DNA from: Ostrinia nubilalis
Lineage: Eukaryota > Arthropoda > Insecta > Lepidoptera > Crambidae
Assembly (NCBI RefSeq): GCF_963855985.1
Contig: NC_087097.1
Coordinates: forward strand, 8,837,001 to 8,901,000
Length of the DNA: 64,000 nt
Direction: 5' to 3'
Positions 8,846 to 20,199 of the stretch are shown one piece after another. The number at the start of each line of letters is the position of its first letter. Positions within the stretch are counted from its first letter, which is position 1. The notes beneath the pieces were generated by a model. The model had not been told where the DNA came from. It did no database searches and saw only the letters and a program-made list of their open reading frames with translations. Both the position numbers and the translations under genes were made by a program.

Positions 8846-11800
8846 TAGATGACAATCATTATTTGAATCATCATTACACCATTATACTCTGTAGTTGACA
8901 GTTGACACTGTTGTCAACTGTCAATGTTAATCAGAATTCAGCATTAGCGGTGCGCGAAATGTAACAAAGAGAACAATGCATTCGACTTCGCAAATCTAAT
9001 GCAACAAGGACAGAAATTATTTCCAGTACAAGTGTGTCCATTGTTAACGTATAAGGGAGTAACATAATTATATAATCTTATCCTGAATACCGTCCTCTAT
9101 TGTTATCAGTTCAATCGCCTATGACTAGGTATCTAGGTGAAGGATAGAGTTTGTTACTACCTAGGCGCAATTCGATGGTATTAATTTTGCATTATAAGTT
9201 TTTGAATGGAAGATAAAACGTAGTTTCCTATTAATCAACTAGGTTTTACTTTGGTAATTATTTCGGCCATTATGTAATGGTAAAATAACAAATCAGTAAA
9301 AAATACATATTATGCCATATTTTAATACATCATTTTGATTATTAAGGCACATGACTAGCTATATTGAGTCGTGATCCGAGCATTTGCTATAAAATTGGAC
9401 TGATCTTTAAACATAACTAATTAAGTTAAATCTTTTAATGACACGCAAAAAGTAACGAAGTTTTCCATAAAAAGATGAATCTAATACGGACATGTGATAT
9501 TAAATTAAGGCGCTTCGCTTGTGCCAGAAACATTGTTGGCATTCAGATCAACAGCCAATCAACATCAGCAAAAACTATATTGATGATAATACCTATATAC
9601 GTCTAGTTCGTGCCAACACCAATTTGTGTGGCAACAGAGCCAGAGACAAAAACTAATTCGCCACATCAAGCGCAGTCGACGCGCGGCGCCATATAATGAT
9701 TGAACACGATGATGACAACATTGTCAATATTCCGTTCAAAATCAGCCTTTACGTTTCAGTAATAAGGTCGCCATCCTTTTATGTGATCTATGCTCAAGTG
9801 ACCTCGTGCACTCCGCTTGCAAATACTGCCTATTCAAAGTGCCCCACTTCCTAATATGCAAATACGTGAATTGTGGGCGAAACAATGCTGAAGTAGGACA
9901 GACAGGTTTATTTACATAAGTTGAGATTTTTTGACATTACCAATACCTTGTTACACCTCAGTAAGACAATAATAAAAGATTCATGAGCCTTTGTCGCTGC
10001 AAAAACGAAAGGAAAGCCGCAAAATGCACATGATTTTAGAATATTTACTAAACTGAGTCAATGTGACAGTGAAACTTTCTTGTCTTTTGCTGAACGCGTG
10101 GACGCATTCGTTCGTAGTCGCACTGAAAGAGAAAATCTAGTGCTAGATAGACAATCTGAAATAATGCCGTGGAATTTAGACTGAAAGTGACACAAACTGG
10201 CAATGCCATTGTAACCGGCACGACATTCTCGAGTTATTATACTATGCATGTGAAAGGTAATTGTTCATTTGTATAAACACAACGTTTTCACATGTAAATT
10301 AGGCAAAGGTGACATTTACCACTTCTGCAAATAATGCCATAGAAAGTAAGGATTCCGAGGACAGGTATTGAAAATGTTATTGCATGTTACCTACTTCCGC
10401 GAAGTCATTTGCACTAGCCATTTCAATCTTTCAACCAATTAGTCACTACGATTAATTTTTCAATGATCAATGTATGAATGATAGACGTTACGCAACCCAG
10501 TAGCCGCCTAACTACATCCTCGACGGATTTCGATCAAGCAATCTCATTAATAAACACCACACATGGCCTGTTATGTCGACTTTTGCAACTGTCAGCTTAC
10601 GATTTAATTAAGTATACTGTCAAGTCTGTCAATCCTGAAGAATTTAGTGCAAGAGCTTGCGGATGTACAAAATACAACTTACAAAACGCATTAAGCAGCG
10701 TCATAATATTATCAAAACTAAATGCATTTTAAGTTTTACATTATAAACAGCCCGTTACTGCAACTGAATAAACATTGCAGCAACTGGAACGGAACTGGTA
10801 TTGTGATTATGCTCGTGCTGTAAACAGCATTGTTCACTGGCTCCTGGCCTAGCCGTCCATATTTAACTGAACAAAGTGGCGGGCAGCTGAGTGATTAGTG
10901 TTACGCCATAGTAACTATTTATACGCTTCAATAATAATTGGTTATTGCCATCAAACTTCCTTCTTGGGAACGAATTTCTCTTTCATGAGGAAATTAGTGT
11001 GACGTACTATTCAAATAAAGGTACCTAACAGTTTGATATTAGGTACTTAATCATTTGCCTCAGTAATATTTTATTAATGACAAGGATTCATCTATGTGTT
11101 TCAGACTTCCTGTAACCTACGACTTTTCTACGGTAGGTACAGTTCTGCTGTTAAGTCATTCAAGTATTAAAAAGTTTAACTTTTTGGTATTTACTTATGA
11201 ACAACTGTAGAATATCTATAATAGAAAAAACTATATGGAATTTTTATAGGTATCATACTGCACAAAATAATATCAAGCATAAAAAGTCGTCTGAATCAGT
11301 ACGAGAAAAGTTTTCATCGGACCAATTTCACTGCCACAATGCACATTAGTATCAAATACTGCAACCGAATATTCAACTTTCTGACTCGATGTTCAATTGT
11401 TAAAACAGCTTATCCAAGATACCGCAGAACCTGTTTCATCTCAAGCAAGTGGCTTGTTGACAGTGCGCTTATTTTGGACGTCCACAATTACGCAACGCAA
11501 ATATTTGAATGGCCATGTGCGGGTAATCGCTTATTTGTCTGTTAACTTATGTTTATTTATCAGTAACCTTTGACCTTATAAGTAAAGTGTGAGCTCTGCA
11601 ATTATTCTCGAAAAGGTTTGAACTGTATTCGGTGTTGCTTGGAAGAAATGTGTGATTGATGTTGGTGAGTGTGATTTATGTAATTCCAGGAAGTGTCAAC
11701 ATTTCTTTGATGGTTACTTTCTGTGGATACAGAAGATTATGTTGTTAAATCAGTTATGGGATATAATGATGAAATTGTCGAGCAGCAAAATGAAGCAGAA

Positions 11801-12744
11801 TCATCGGTCGACAAGAAAACTGTCAGTCATTTTTCTTTTGCCACTGCATCCATACTAATATTAAATAAGTTACAGTCAGTCTATCGCGTTTTCAGTTTTA
11901 GACCGCTCAAGCAATTTTGGTGAAAATTATTACAGAGTTAAAATATGGGACCTAAGAGAAGAGCATGTCGCAAACTAAATCTTTAGGGGACAAAATTTCT
12001 TAGAGACGTCATTATTATTTTGATGTTGGGGATAAAAAAACTCATATAAAATACCTTTGGTAACAAAGCGTTTTAAATCAAGGGATTGTCACTTTAATAG
12101 CTTTCTGTCGCAGAAAATCTACACAGGCAAGTCACGGGAAAACACTTGTCTTAAAAGTTCCCGTAGCAAATACTTGCATGTTAAACAAGCAAAAGAAACC
12201 GGCCATCGTTTATTACGCCGCACAAATATGGAAAGGCACGCATCATGTAGAGAGTATGGTATGCATGACTATGACTAACGTATGGCATGGCATCTTTTAT
12301 GTTAGACAATGAATTCTCTGATGTGACCACGTGAGCCAGGATAGACGGGTTCATCACTCGACTGGCATTTGTTTTGCCTTATTATAAACAGGCAAAGGTT
12401 TGCTTTAGGGCTGACAGCTCTTTCAAGGATTACTAAACAGTTGTTGCTAATTTTGGTTGACTTTGTGCATGGAAATATGTTGTCAATATTTTTTATTATT
12501 TAATATGAAAGGCAACTCAAGTACAGGCTGTTTTTTACTAGATGATCTAACAATTCGGATTGATTCTACTGCTCAAATGCAACCAACCACTTTTCTCCCA
12601 GGATAGAAATTAAATTGTAAAAAAAAACATTTTCATACAAATTTCCATCATTTGTGTATTTTTTAAGAATTTGGATATTATTACTGCAGGAAAGTAGTTG
12701 TATTTGAGTAGTAGATATAACCAACCGTTTGATCGCTTTTTAAA
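8846..12744. other. Intron 5 sequence, largely unrecognised
   Basis: About 3.9 kb of AT-rich intron without recognised exons. A short perfect hairpin, TTGACAGTTGACA with its complement separated by 4 nt, lies at 8895-8924. A fragment near 12550 resembles one at about 5525 (GATTGATTCTA-TGCT-AAATGCAAC), so a shared dispersed repeat is likely. The open frames of 60-85 codons here show no motif or splice context. Confidence 0.4.
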
Positions 12745-12995
12745 AAAAAAAAACTTTTTTAAAAACAAGCTTTATCCTGAAATGCAGTTGTACTAAAACG
12801 AAAAAAATAATTGTAGGTATGCTTGGTTCAAAGAATTTCAAAAGCTTGTATCGCGCATGGAATTTATTCCTCTTTTTTTCTGTTTGCGCTACAAGCTTTT
12901 GAAATTCTTTGAACCAAGCATACCTACAATTATTTTTTTCGTTTTAGTACAACTGCATTTCAGGATAAAGCTTGTTTTTAAAAAAGTTTTTTTTT
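12745..12995. repeat. Near-perfect 106-bp inverted repeat (long hairpin)
   Basis: The left arm 12745-12850 and right arm 12890-12995 are reverse complements over 106 nt with no mismatch that I can see, separated by a 39-nt loop. The arms include AAGCTTTATCCTGAAATGC and GTAGGTATGCTTGGTTC. The outer ends are A/T homopolymers (nine bases each), so no clear target duplication can be defined. Either strand transcribed through here would form a long duplex, and the RhoGEF pre-mRNA would include it. Confidence 0.85.
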
Positions 12996-13050
12996 ATTAT
13001 AATTTTATTTTACACTTTTTAGTTGTATCTCAATCTCTGGGTCATTATTA

Positions 13051-13176
13051 AGCACCAAAGTGCTCGAGAAGTCGAATCCAACAAACCCAAACTCGATAAG
13101 ATTCCGCCGTTTCGTTTAGGAGTTCCTATGGCCACCTCTTGACTCCATCATCAGGACCCTGGACATCATCTAGCAC
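13051..13176 (+). repeat. Left unit of the 121-bp tandem repeat
   Basis: One diverged unit of the array that resumes at 14509. It reads AGCACCAAAGTGCTCGAGAA, through TCCGCCGTTTCGTTTAGGAG, to GGACATCATCTAGCAC. It is separated from the rest of the array by the LINE inserted at 13177-14508, and its last 12 bases (ATCATCTAGCAC, 13165-13176) are the left target duplication. Confidence 0.85.
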
Positions 13177-14094
13177 CCATTCTTTTTTCATTGTACGTCA
13201 ATGACATCCCCAAATATCCGAATACGGATTTAGCCCTCTTTGCGGACGACACCGCACTCTACAAGTCCGGACGTAATCGGAATTACGTCATCTTGGCGCT
13301 CCAACGCGCAGTCACACAATTAGGCGAATGGTTCAGGAAGTGGCGTATCGAGGTAAATCCCGAAAAAAGTGCAGCAGTGTACTTTTCTAGGGCTTTGTCT
13401 GCGAAACGTCCTCCGGTTCGCACTCGTCCTAATGTCCCCACCCATCTCACCTTATTTGACCAAACTATTCCTTGGAAGAGTGAGGCCAAGTACTTAGGTG
13501 TCACCCTCGACCAGAGATTATCGTACGCTACGCACCTCAGACGCGTCTTGAGCCGTGCGAACCACTACATCCACCGACTCTACCACCTAGTTGGAAGGAA
13601 AATTAAATTGTCACTTAGAAATAAGTTGACAATTTACAAAACCTGCATCCGTCCAGTGTTGACTTACGCCAGTCCGGTGTTTGCTCATACTTCCTGCACA
13701 GTCCTTAAGAAATTCCAGACCCTCCAAAACAAATTCTTACGCCGAGCCGCGGATGCCCCGTGGTTCGTGCGTAACACGAATCTCCATAGAGATTTCGAGA
13801 TCCCATCGATTGATCACTTTATGAAAGAAGCCTCTCGCCGCTACTTTGATAAAGCGATCAACCACAAGAACCCTCGTTATCGAAATCGTTAGCGCCGCCA
13901 CGTACACACCCCAGAAAGATGTCGCTGCCCAATACCGACGACCTAGGCATGTCCTAGACGACCCGGACGATCCTATTACCGAATTTCTGAACACATCAGA
14001 CATCACTGCCTTAAGCACGCCAACTACTCCACAACACAGTAGCTCGTTACACCGTACTCGCTGGCGAGTACGAGGCCCTGCATTTCATTTCTGA
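13177..14094 (+). pseudogene. LINE reverse transcriptase, C-terminal part, frameshifted
   Basis: Open from the insertion point (P-I-L-F-S-L-Y-V-N-D-I-P) with the catalytic motif LALFADDTALY, the downstream WRIEVNPEKS and KYLGVTLD motifs, and a Jockey-like thumb region to a stop at 13890-13892. The C-terminal end continues in another frame from about 13880 (Y-T-P, then RRPRHVLDDPDDPIT) to 14094, so one indel lies near 13880. The RT N-terminal motifs and the endonuclease domain are absent. In life such an ORF2 copies the element's RNA into the genome; this copy cannot do so. It is on the opposite strand to the host gene. Confidence 0.85.
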
Positions 14095-14508
14095 CGGTAC
14101 AGACATGTACCGGGCCGGTTCTCCCCAATCCGTGCCCCGGACACGCCCTGAGCCAAGGTCCGAGCCTACCGTGGCGCCCTCAGGCCGCGTCCGTAGTCCC
14201 CCTCGATCGGGCCCACTAGAGCCTCAAGCCCACCGTAGGCTGGACTTTGGTCTAACACCGCGGTGGGCAACCCTCTAGTTGGGTTCGCCACTGATCGGGC
14301 GCCTTATGCGCTCGATACGGCCCGATTGCAAACGTCGGTCTGCGACCGACGCGGACGAGCCTAGGCTTCGCTTCGCGAAGCCCACACTCGGCCTCGTCGG
14401 CATGCGCACCGACGATCGCCAAACGGCTAGAGTACCTTCTGTACTCGCCACTCTGTCCGGTGAAGCTGGAAAAACTCTTCAAGCTACCGGCGCGCGTCCC
14501 TTAAAAAA
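13177..14508 (+). mobile_element. 5'-truncated Jockey-like LINE with target duplication and A tail
   Basis: A 1332-bp insertion flanked by ATCATCTAGCAC at 13165-13176 and again at 14509-14520, ending in a short A run (14503-14508). It begins inside the reverse transcriptase ORF and carries the 3' part of the ORF and a GC-rich 3' UTR (about 14095-14500). The structure (5' truncation, A tail, target duplication) is that of target-primed reverse transcription. The surrounding sequence is the 121-bp tandem repeat, so the LINE landed in the array. Confidence 0.88.
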
Positions 14509-15444
14509 ATCATCTAGCACTAAACTGCTTGAAAAGACAAATCCAACGAACCCAAACTCGATGAGTTTCTGCCTTTTCGTTTAGGATTTCCTATGGCCAC
14601 CTCCCAAATCCATCATCAGGACCCTGGATATCATCTAGCACTAAACTGCTCGAAAAGACAAATCCAACGAACCCAAACTCGATGCGATTCCGCCGTTTCG
14701 TTTAGGAGTTCCTCTGGCCACCTCCTGACTCCATCATCACTAAACTGCTCGAAAAGAAAAATCCAACGATTCCAAACTCGATGAGTTTCTGCCGTTTCGT
14801 TTAGGAGTTCCTATGGCCACCTCCCTAATCCATCATCAGGACCCTGGACATCATCTAGCACTAAACTGCTCGAAAAGACAAATCCAACGAACCCAAACCC
14901 GATGCGATTCCGCCGTTTCGTTTAGGAGTTCCTATGGCCACCTCCAGACTCCATCACCAGGACCCTGGACATCATCTAGCACTAAACTGCTCGAAAAGAC
15001 AAATCCAACGAACCCAAACTCGATGAGTTTCTGCCGTTTCGTTTAGGAGTTCCTATGGCCACCTCCCGAATCCATCATCAGGACCCTGGACATCATCTAG
15101 CACTAAACTGCTCGAAAAGACAAATCCAACGAACCCAAACTCGATGCGATTACGCCGTTTCGTTTAGGAGTTCCTATGGCCACCTCCTGACTCCATCATC
15201 AGGACCCTGGACATCATCTAGCACTAAACTGCTCGAAAAGAAAAATCCAACGAACCCAAACTCGATGAGTTTCTGCCGTTTCGTTTAGGAGTTCCTATGG
15301 CCACATCCCTAATCCATCATCAGGACCCTGGACATCATCTAGCACTAAACTGCTCGAAAAGACAAATCCAACGATCCCAAACTCGATGCGATTCAGCCGT
15401 TTCGTTTAGGAGTTCCTATGGCCACCTCCTGACTCCATCATCAG
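14509..15444 (+). repeat. 121-bp tandem repeat array with 242-bp higher-order pattern
   Basis: About eight units, each roughly 121 bp, running CTAGCACTAAACTGCTCGAA through GTTTCGTTTAGGAGTTCCTA to GACCCTGGACATCAT. Two unit types alternate: one with GATGAGTTTCTGCC and CTAATCCATC, the other with GATGCGATTCCGCC and CTGACTCCATC, giving a 242-bp period. One unit near 14690-14740 is shortened. The four repeated open frames of about 75 codons are by-products of the period, not genes. Confidence 0.88.
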
Positions 15445-15615
15445 ACCAGCTCAATGGTACCATAACATTGCATTGTCATCGTACTTACATAAGTATACCA
15501 AATTTCAGCTCAATCGGTTGAGGAGAAGTGGTCTTAAATTCAGTTGCAAGATTTGTCCCACACATACTAACAAGTGAAGTCAATATAAAGCTTGTAATAA
15601 AAACAGCTTGTATTT
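15445..15615 (+). repeat. Dispersed repeat tail adjoining the tandem array
   Basis: Directly after the last unit comes ACCAGCTCAATGGTACC, then CCAAATTTCAGCTCAATCGG and AAGCTTGTAATAAAAA. Such CAAATTTCAGCTCAATCGGTT segments are common at the 3' side of dispersed insect repeats. The array and this tail may belong to one element, for example one that carried the tandem repeats inside it. Confidence 0.45.
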
Positions 15616-16298
15616 AAATTTTTTATACTGCGCAAAATTAATGTAATTAACATAGAAAACAGCTTTCGGCACTATCGTAAGCCGACAATTAATTATTATT
15701 GGTAAAGTCCGTAATTGCTATTAAATTATTAATTATTCAGTCAGTTGACTACGGAAAATTAAGCATGCCTAAACCAACTTCTGAGGAGGAAAAGTTTATT
15801 GACTATTCATTAGAAATGCGTGGACTGATGATGTCTTCATCGTGAATGTTGAATTGTTGATTTTATTTCTAAATTCCGCAATATTGAATTACAATAACAT
15901 TTAATATCTTTATCTATTTTTATTTATTAGTCGGAATACTTGTATAACATTAGCACGCCAGCCAGGTACATAGCAATTAAAGCTTATAGTTAATAGTAAT
16001 AAAAATACGTATATTTCAGTGATTGATTCAATTTTAAGTAGTAATTCTATATTATTTAATTCTATATTATTTATTTTTTGGTTGTGACAACCCCACTACA
16101 AACTCGTAGGGTCAATGACTGCATTTCAAATGTAAAATGAATATAAACAATGTAGCAAAAATGAGAGAGTAATGTAAATAATTCTGCGGACTTTGGACTC
16201 CACAATACTGTTTTTCACAAGAATTAAAACTCATATCAGTGAAGTGTTTACAACAATAAATAAAATTATTATTATTACAATACATCATACTATAGGTC
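15616..16298. other. Intron 5 sequence, nothing recognised
   Basis: AT-rich intron sequence with a short local repeat (TAATTCTATATTATT, near 16040-16070). No gene or element borders were seen. Confidence 0.4.
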
Positions 16299-16300
16299 TA

Positions 16301-16510
16301 AAGCCTGGTCCGTGAGCACGTAGAATTTTGAACAATGACCCCATGCTACCCATCCTTATCGCTCGCGCGTAATTATATTGCTGTCGCGACTGTGCGACGG
16401 GCGCCCGCAGTGAGTGTGCGAGCGCGACAGCAACATAATTACGCGCGAGCGATAAAGATGGGTAGCTTGGGGTCATTGGACAAAATTCTACGTGCTCACG
16501 GACCAGGCTT
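16301..16510. mobile_element. Fold-back MITE, family A, copy 2
   Basis: A 210-bp palindromic element. The arms begin AAGCCTGGTCCGTGAGCACG and the right end is the inverse, with TA on both sides. The centre is CGACGGGCGCCCGCAG. It is highly similar to the copy at 971-1173; this copy keeps more of the outer ends. Confidence 0.8.
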
Positions 16511-16621
16511 TAGCACTTATCTCAGTGCCTGAGTTTGGAAGCGGCGCGGTAGAGTGTTTTTGAGACGTCAAACTTCAGCCAGACTTCAGATGTATGCTCT
16601 GTCTCGTCTTAATATGTCAAT

Positions 16622-16700
16622 GTATAGAATAGAATAGAAATGGTTTATTGACACAATAAATAAAAACACAATACAGAAAAATAACAACAAAAACACATAC
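16622..16700 (-). repeat. GAATA-rich repeat tail
   Basis: TAGAATAGAATAGAAATGG followed by TTTATTGACACAATAAATAA looks like the 3' tail of a dispersed element read on the minus strand. Family and borders are uncertain. Confidence 0.35.
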
Positions 16701-17799
16701 GTAGGTATTAAAACATACAGGTAAAGGTGAGAAAAAAATGTCATCCATCCATGCGCTAGCTAGACCTATTTAAGTTTTGTGACTTACTTATTGTACGAAG
16801 AACCGAATGGCGCAAAATAGGGAATGTCCATTAAAGCCATTCCCTGTTTGCGGTTTTCAATGTGGTTAGTGCCTCTATTAGTCATTTACTTGATTATTTC
16901 TAAGCTTTTAATGTTTTATGGTTTTCCGGTTATAATGTTTTATGTACTTTATTATTAACGTCGCCTGGCTTGGCGTGCATTATACAAAGCAATTATCAAT
17001 TTAAATTAATTTAATTTGTCCGTCGCAATTTTAATTTTTTTTATGTGGCAACCGGCGTTTTTTTCACTGAAAATTAATACTTAATCTACGTTACAGTTAA
17101 ACCTGTTGTTAAAACCCGGCAATTGTTATAATTTTGTGATTCAGAATAATTATAATTCGTTGTAATTGCACAAGTGCTATCCTTTCCTGCTTTTGAGTTC
17201 AGTTTAATCAGCGTACAGATGAGTACGTCACTATTACGAGTTTATTCTATGTACAGTCACTAACATAATACTAAATAAGTTTACTGCAAAATAACCTCTA
17301 TCACAACTACAAAAGAGACCAGTGTTTCGTGCCCGTCTACTTGTAATGAGACGTTATTCTATGCACAGTTTTCATCACATAATATTTAATAACTTTGTTG
17401 CAAAATAACCTCTATCACAACTACATAAGAAACCAGCATCGTGCCATCTCTTAATAACATAGATATTCGCTCATAGACTAGCTGGTCTTGAGCTTTTAAT
17501 TTGATCTGTCAACTGACATTTGGACCATAGACAACTATCAATAGTCAATTTTATCAATAGGAATCGTGAAATGCCAGTACGACAAGTGAACTTGGATTTT
17601 AACGATAAAAGTAGGTACTATTCCGAATTGAGCTGATGTCGGTGATAATACGTATCGTTAACTATACTTTTCATGGAAATACATCAGTCACTGGCCGTAC
17701 CCTGCAGTTGAAGTCTGACGCATGGTTCGGAATAGCTCCTTAAATAAAATCCAAGTTAAGTTTCTACTTACAATTCGTTTTAATAAAGATCATACTAAC
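16701..17799. other. Intron 5 sequence with a small fold-back
   Basis: No exon was seen. At 17280-17440 the block CAAAATAACCTCTATCACAA occurs twice, related to the 1886-1984 MITE. At 17586-17765 an imperfect inverted repeat (AACTTGGATTTTA and TATTCCGAA with their inverses) suggests another small non-autonomous element next to exon 5. Confidence 0.4.
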
Positions 17800-17976
17800 G
17801 TTGACGAGCCTCTGCAGCGTGGCCACATAGGAGTTCTCGCTGTGTATGATAGCGGCGACCACGTGCCGCCGGCGTAGCTGGACCGGCGTGAGGCAGTCCG
17901 GCGGCAGACCAAGAGACGGCGGCGGCACCCGCCCTCCGCGCACCTCCCCGCCGCACGAGAACAAATCCTCCTCCAA
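17800..17976 (-). CDS. ARHGEF10: ARHGEF10-family RhoGEF, exon 5 (start of DH domain)
   Basis: This 177-bp (59-codon) minus-strand exon has acceptor GGTGTTTTCAG and donor GTTAGTAT, phase 0 at both ends. It encodes LEEDLFSCGG, a Pro/Gly-rich linker, then QLRRRHVVAAIIHSENSYVA and TLQRLVN. The R-x-x-V-V-x-x-I-I-x-S-E-x-x-Y-V pattern is the first conserved helix of DH domains. It joins exon 6 as R-L-V-N-D-Y-K-K-P-L, the normal family continuation. Residues 124-182 of the assembled protein. Its phase-0 start lets it be joined to exon 4 or to the alternative first exon at 18205-18261. Confidence 0.92.
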
Positions 17977-18204
17977 CTGAAAACACCATCACTTAAGTTA
18001 CACTGCACAACACTAAACAACATCGAAACGCACCACAGTAACTAATAACGGATTCACTCAACGTGTGTTGCGTCAACGGAAACCTCGCGTAAATCGTATA
18101 AATAGTTTTAACGAATCGAGCGCGCGTCATATGGCGCGGGTGAACACCAAAAACCGGAACAACGACCCAAAATTATAACACAATCATCTCACACACCGAC
18201 TTAC

Positions 18205-18261
18205 ATCGTACTCCGACAGTACATAGTGTGCCTTGTCGTGAAGGAGCTTCACGCAAAACAT
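18205..18261 (-). CDS. ARHGEF10: Candidate alternative first coding exon of the RhoGEF gene
   Basis: On the minus strand an ATG at 18261-18259 opens MFCVKLLHDKAHYVLSEYD (19 codons), which ends exactly at a consensus donor, GTAAGT (18199-18204), in phase 0. Exon 5, 229 bp downstream, starts in phase 0, so splicing would give a protein with this short N-terminus followed at once by the DH-containing part, without exons 2-4. The upstream flank (18262-18480) would hold its UTR and promoter. The evidence is the donor, the phase and the coding-like frame; there is no transcript evidence, and a chance frame of this size is possible. Confidence 0.55.
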
Positions 18262-19840
18262 TTTGACATTGAAATAACTTCACATTAACGAAACACACGT
18301 TTATCTCTCACACACAGTAAATGTACACTGAAACGCAAAAAAATATTACAATTGTGTACATGAACCCGCGATGGTGGATCACTGGATACCAATCTGACAT
18401 CATTATCACATGTCTAAACGGATTATTTGTTTAACGACTTGAGACCTCCGAGGAGGTGTATTATAGAAACTACGTGCGACGCGTTACTGCGGTTTGTTGT
18501 TGAGTGACTGCTCAATGGCTGGACGATGATTCATCTAAAATATATTATGAATCATGTGGACTGTCCTTATTAAACTGTAGATATTATAATGGTAGTGTAG
18601 CATAAGGATAGGCCAATGAAAAGAGTCGTTTAATTCCAGAAATTGTGAGCACTGGGAGTTAATGACCAATTGTTTATGACCACAGCGTCCGCTTCATTGA
18701 TATAGATTGTTATGGACTGCTGTTTCGAACAATGCGAGAATTCTACTATTTACAATGTTTGAGAATTTTCCTATTAACAGCTATTTTTTTCCTTTTAATA
18801 TTATCCAAAAGGAAATAATTGCATTAAAAAAGGAATATCGTTTGCTTGTAAGGAGACACAAGTAATTTCTTTATCTATCGTACTTAAGATCCAAATACGT
18901 CGATATTTCAATCGACTGATTGTAACAGGCATAAGCAATTAACAATCTTCAACACATATGGAATCTAGACAAAGATGCATGCACTTATAAGTGTAGGAAT
19001 CAATATTATGAGATCATACAAATGGAATTAATGACAAAATCACTCGTGGGAACCTTTGTTTATAACTTAGCTTGTAAAAACCTGGATAATAGAAACATTT
19101 TGCAATGTTAATAGTGTGCATTTATAAGGTCTAATTGGCTATTCTCTGGTTCAGGAATCATCATTGTTAGTCATCAAATAGCTTGTGTTTAACTCATTGA
19201 CTCTAGGGCGATGTTTTGTATCTGATTGCTTAATGCATCGGGTGATGCACGCGAACCTTTGCCAGGAGACTGCTAGTCTGGCGAACACTAGACTTGTTGG
19301 CTCTAAGGGCTTTATACGTTAATTGTAACATTAGTGGCAATAAACTATAACGAACACTGCACTAGAGCTTCAGAATTTGTACCATCAGCATCATGCCTGG
19401 TAACTTCATGTTTTTGCTACCTGATTATAAGTAAAAGTTCTAAATTTTCCTTTAAATTCGTCATCGTCTATTTGTTGCCGATAATGCCTATAAGACAAGT
19501 TCAAGTAGACCAGCAGTAAATCGCCAGACCAGATCAGCCCTGATGATTAACAAGACTTACCCTTTTTCGAGCTGAATTATCTGACCAAAAAGTCGTCGTC
19601 TTTTTTGGCAATATTAAGTCAAACCAGGCCAAGTATTCTTGCTTAAAACTACCACTGGCAGCTTAAGTTTCTCCAATTTGTCTAAATTGTGTTCTTCTTA
19701 GTAACTCTATATTTATTCTTACTGCCAAAATTCAAAATAGTCTCAAACTAGACCAAAGAAGTCATGAAGAGAGAATCTGTTCTCTATTTAGCCAGCCTCC
19801 ATCTTTATCAACACTTGACCAGAACTTCAACATCACGTCA
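18262..19840. other. Intron 4 or alternative promoter region
   Basis: If the exon at 18205-18261 is real, its promoter and 5' UTR lie at the start of this stretch. The remainder is AT-rich, with no recognised element or exon. Confidence 0.4.
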
Positions 19841-20199
19841 TCATGCTTACCTCCGGCAGTTTTGGCATTTTGTCCGACTCGTTCGTGTGCATGTCGTAGT
19901 GATGCGCCGAGCCGCGCCGAACGCTGAACCACCTGGCCAGCCGCCCTCGTCGTCGGGCGGCTGGGCGGGCGGCGTCGGCGTCGCGCATAGCATAACTTCA
20001 ACATCACGTCATCATGCTTATCTCCGGCAGTTTTGGCATCTTGTCCGACTCGTGCGTGTGCATGTCGTAGTGATGCGCCGAGCCGCGCCGCACGCTGAAC
20101 CACCGGGCCAGCCGCCCCCCGCCCTCGTCGTCGGGCGGCTGGGCGGGCGGCGTTGGCGTCGTCGCATAGCAAACTTCAACATCACGTCATCATGCTTAC
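19841..20199 (-). repeat. Two extra tandem copies of the 3' part of RhoGEF exon 4
   Basis: The 3' part of exon 4 plus the adjoining intron start occurs three times with starts at 19851, 20022 and 20200 (spacing 171 and 178 bp). Only the copy at 20200 has the exon's 5' half and acceptor. On the minus strand the nearer copy (20022) reads CTGCCGGAG followed by ATAAGC, so its donor GT is mutated to AT; the far copy (19851) keeps GTAAGC but lacks 9 bases of a Gly-rich stretch. Neither has a usable acceptor in front. The near identity indicates recent duplication or an assembly artefact. Confidence 0.85.

Noticed and set aside
13051..15444. Possible CRISPR array because of regular direct repeats.
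   Set aside because: The units are contiguous and 121 bp long with no unique spacers; the setting is eukaryotic.
14593..15521. Four plus-strand open frames of 63-77 codons with nearly the same protein.
   Set aside because: They are the translated 121-bp tandem repeat; the period pair (242 bp) recreates the same frame. No coding signature.
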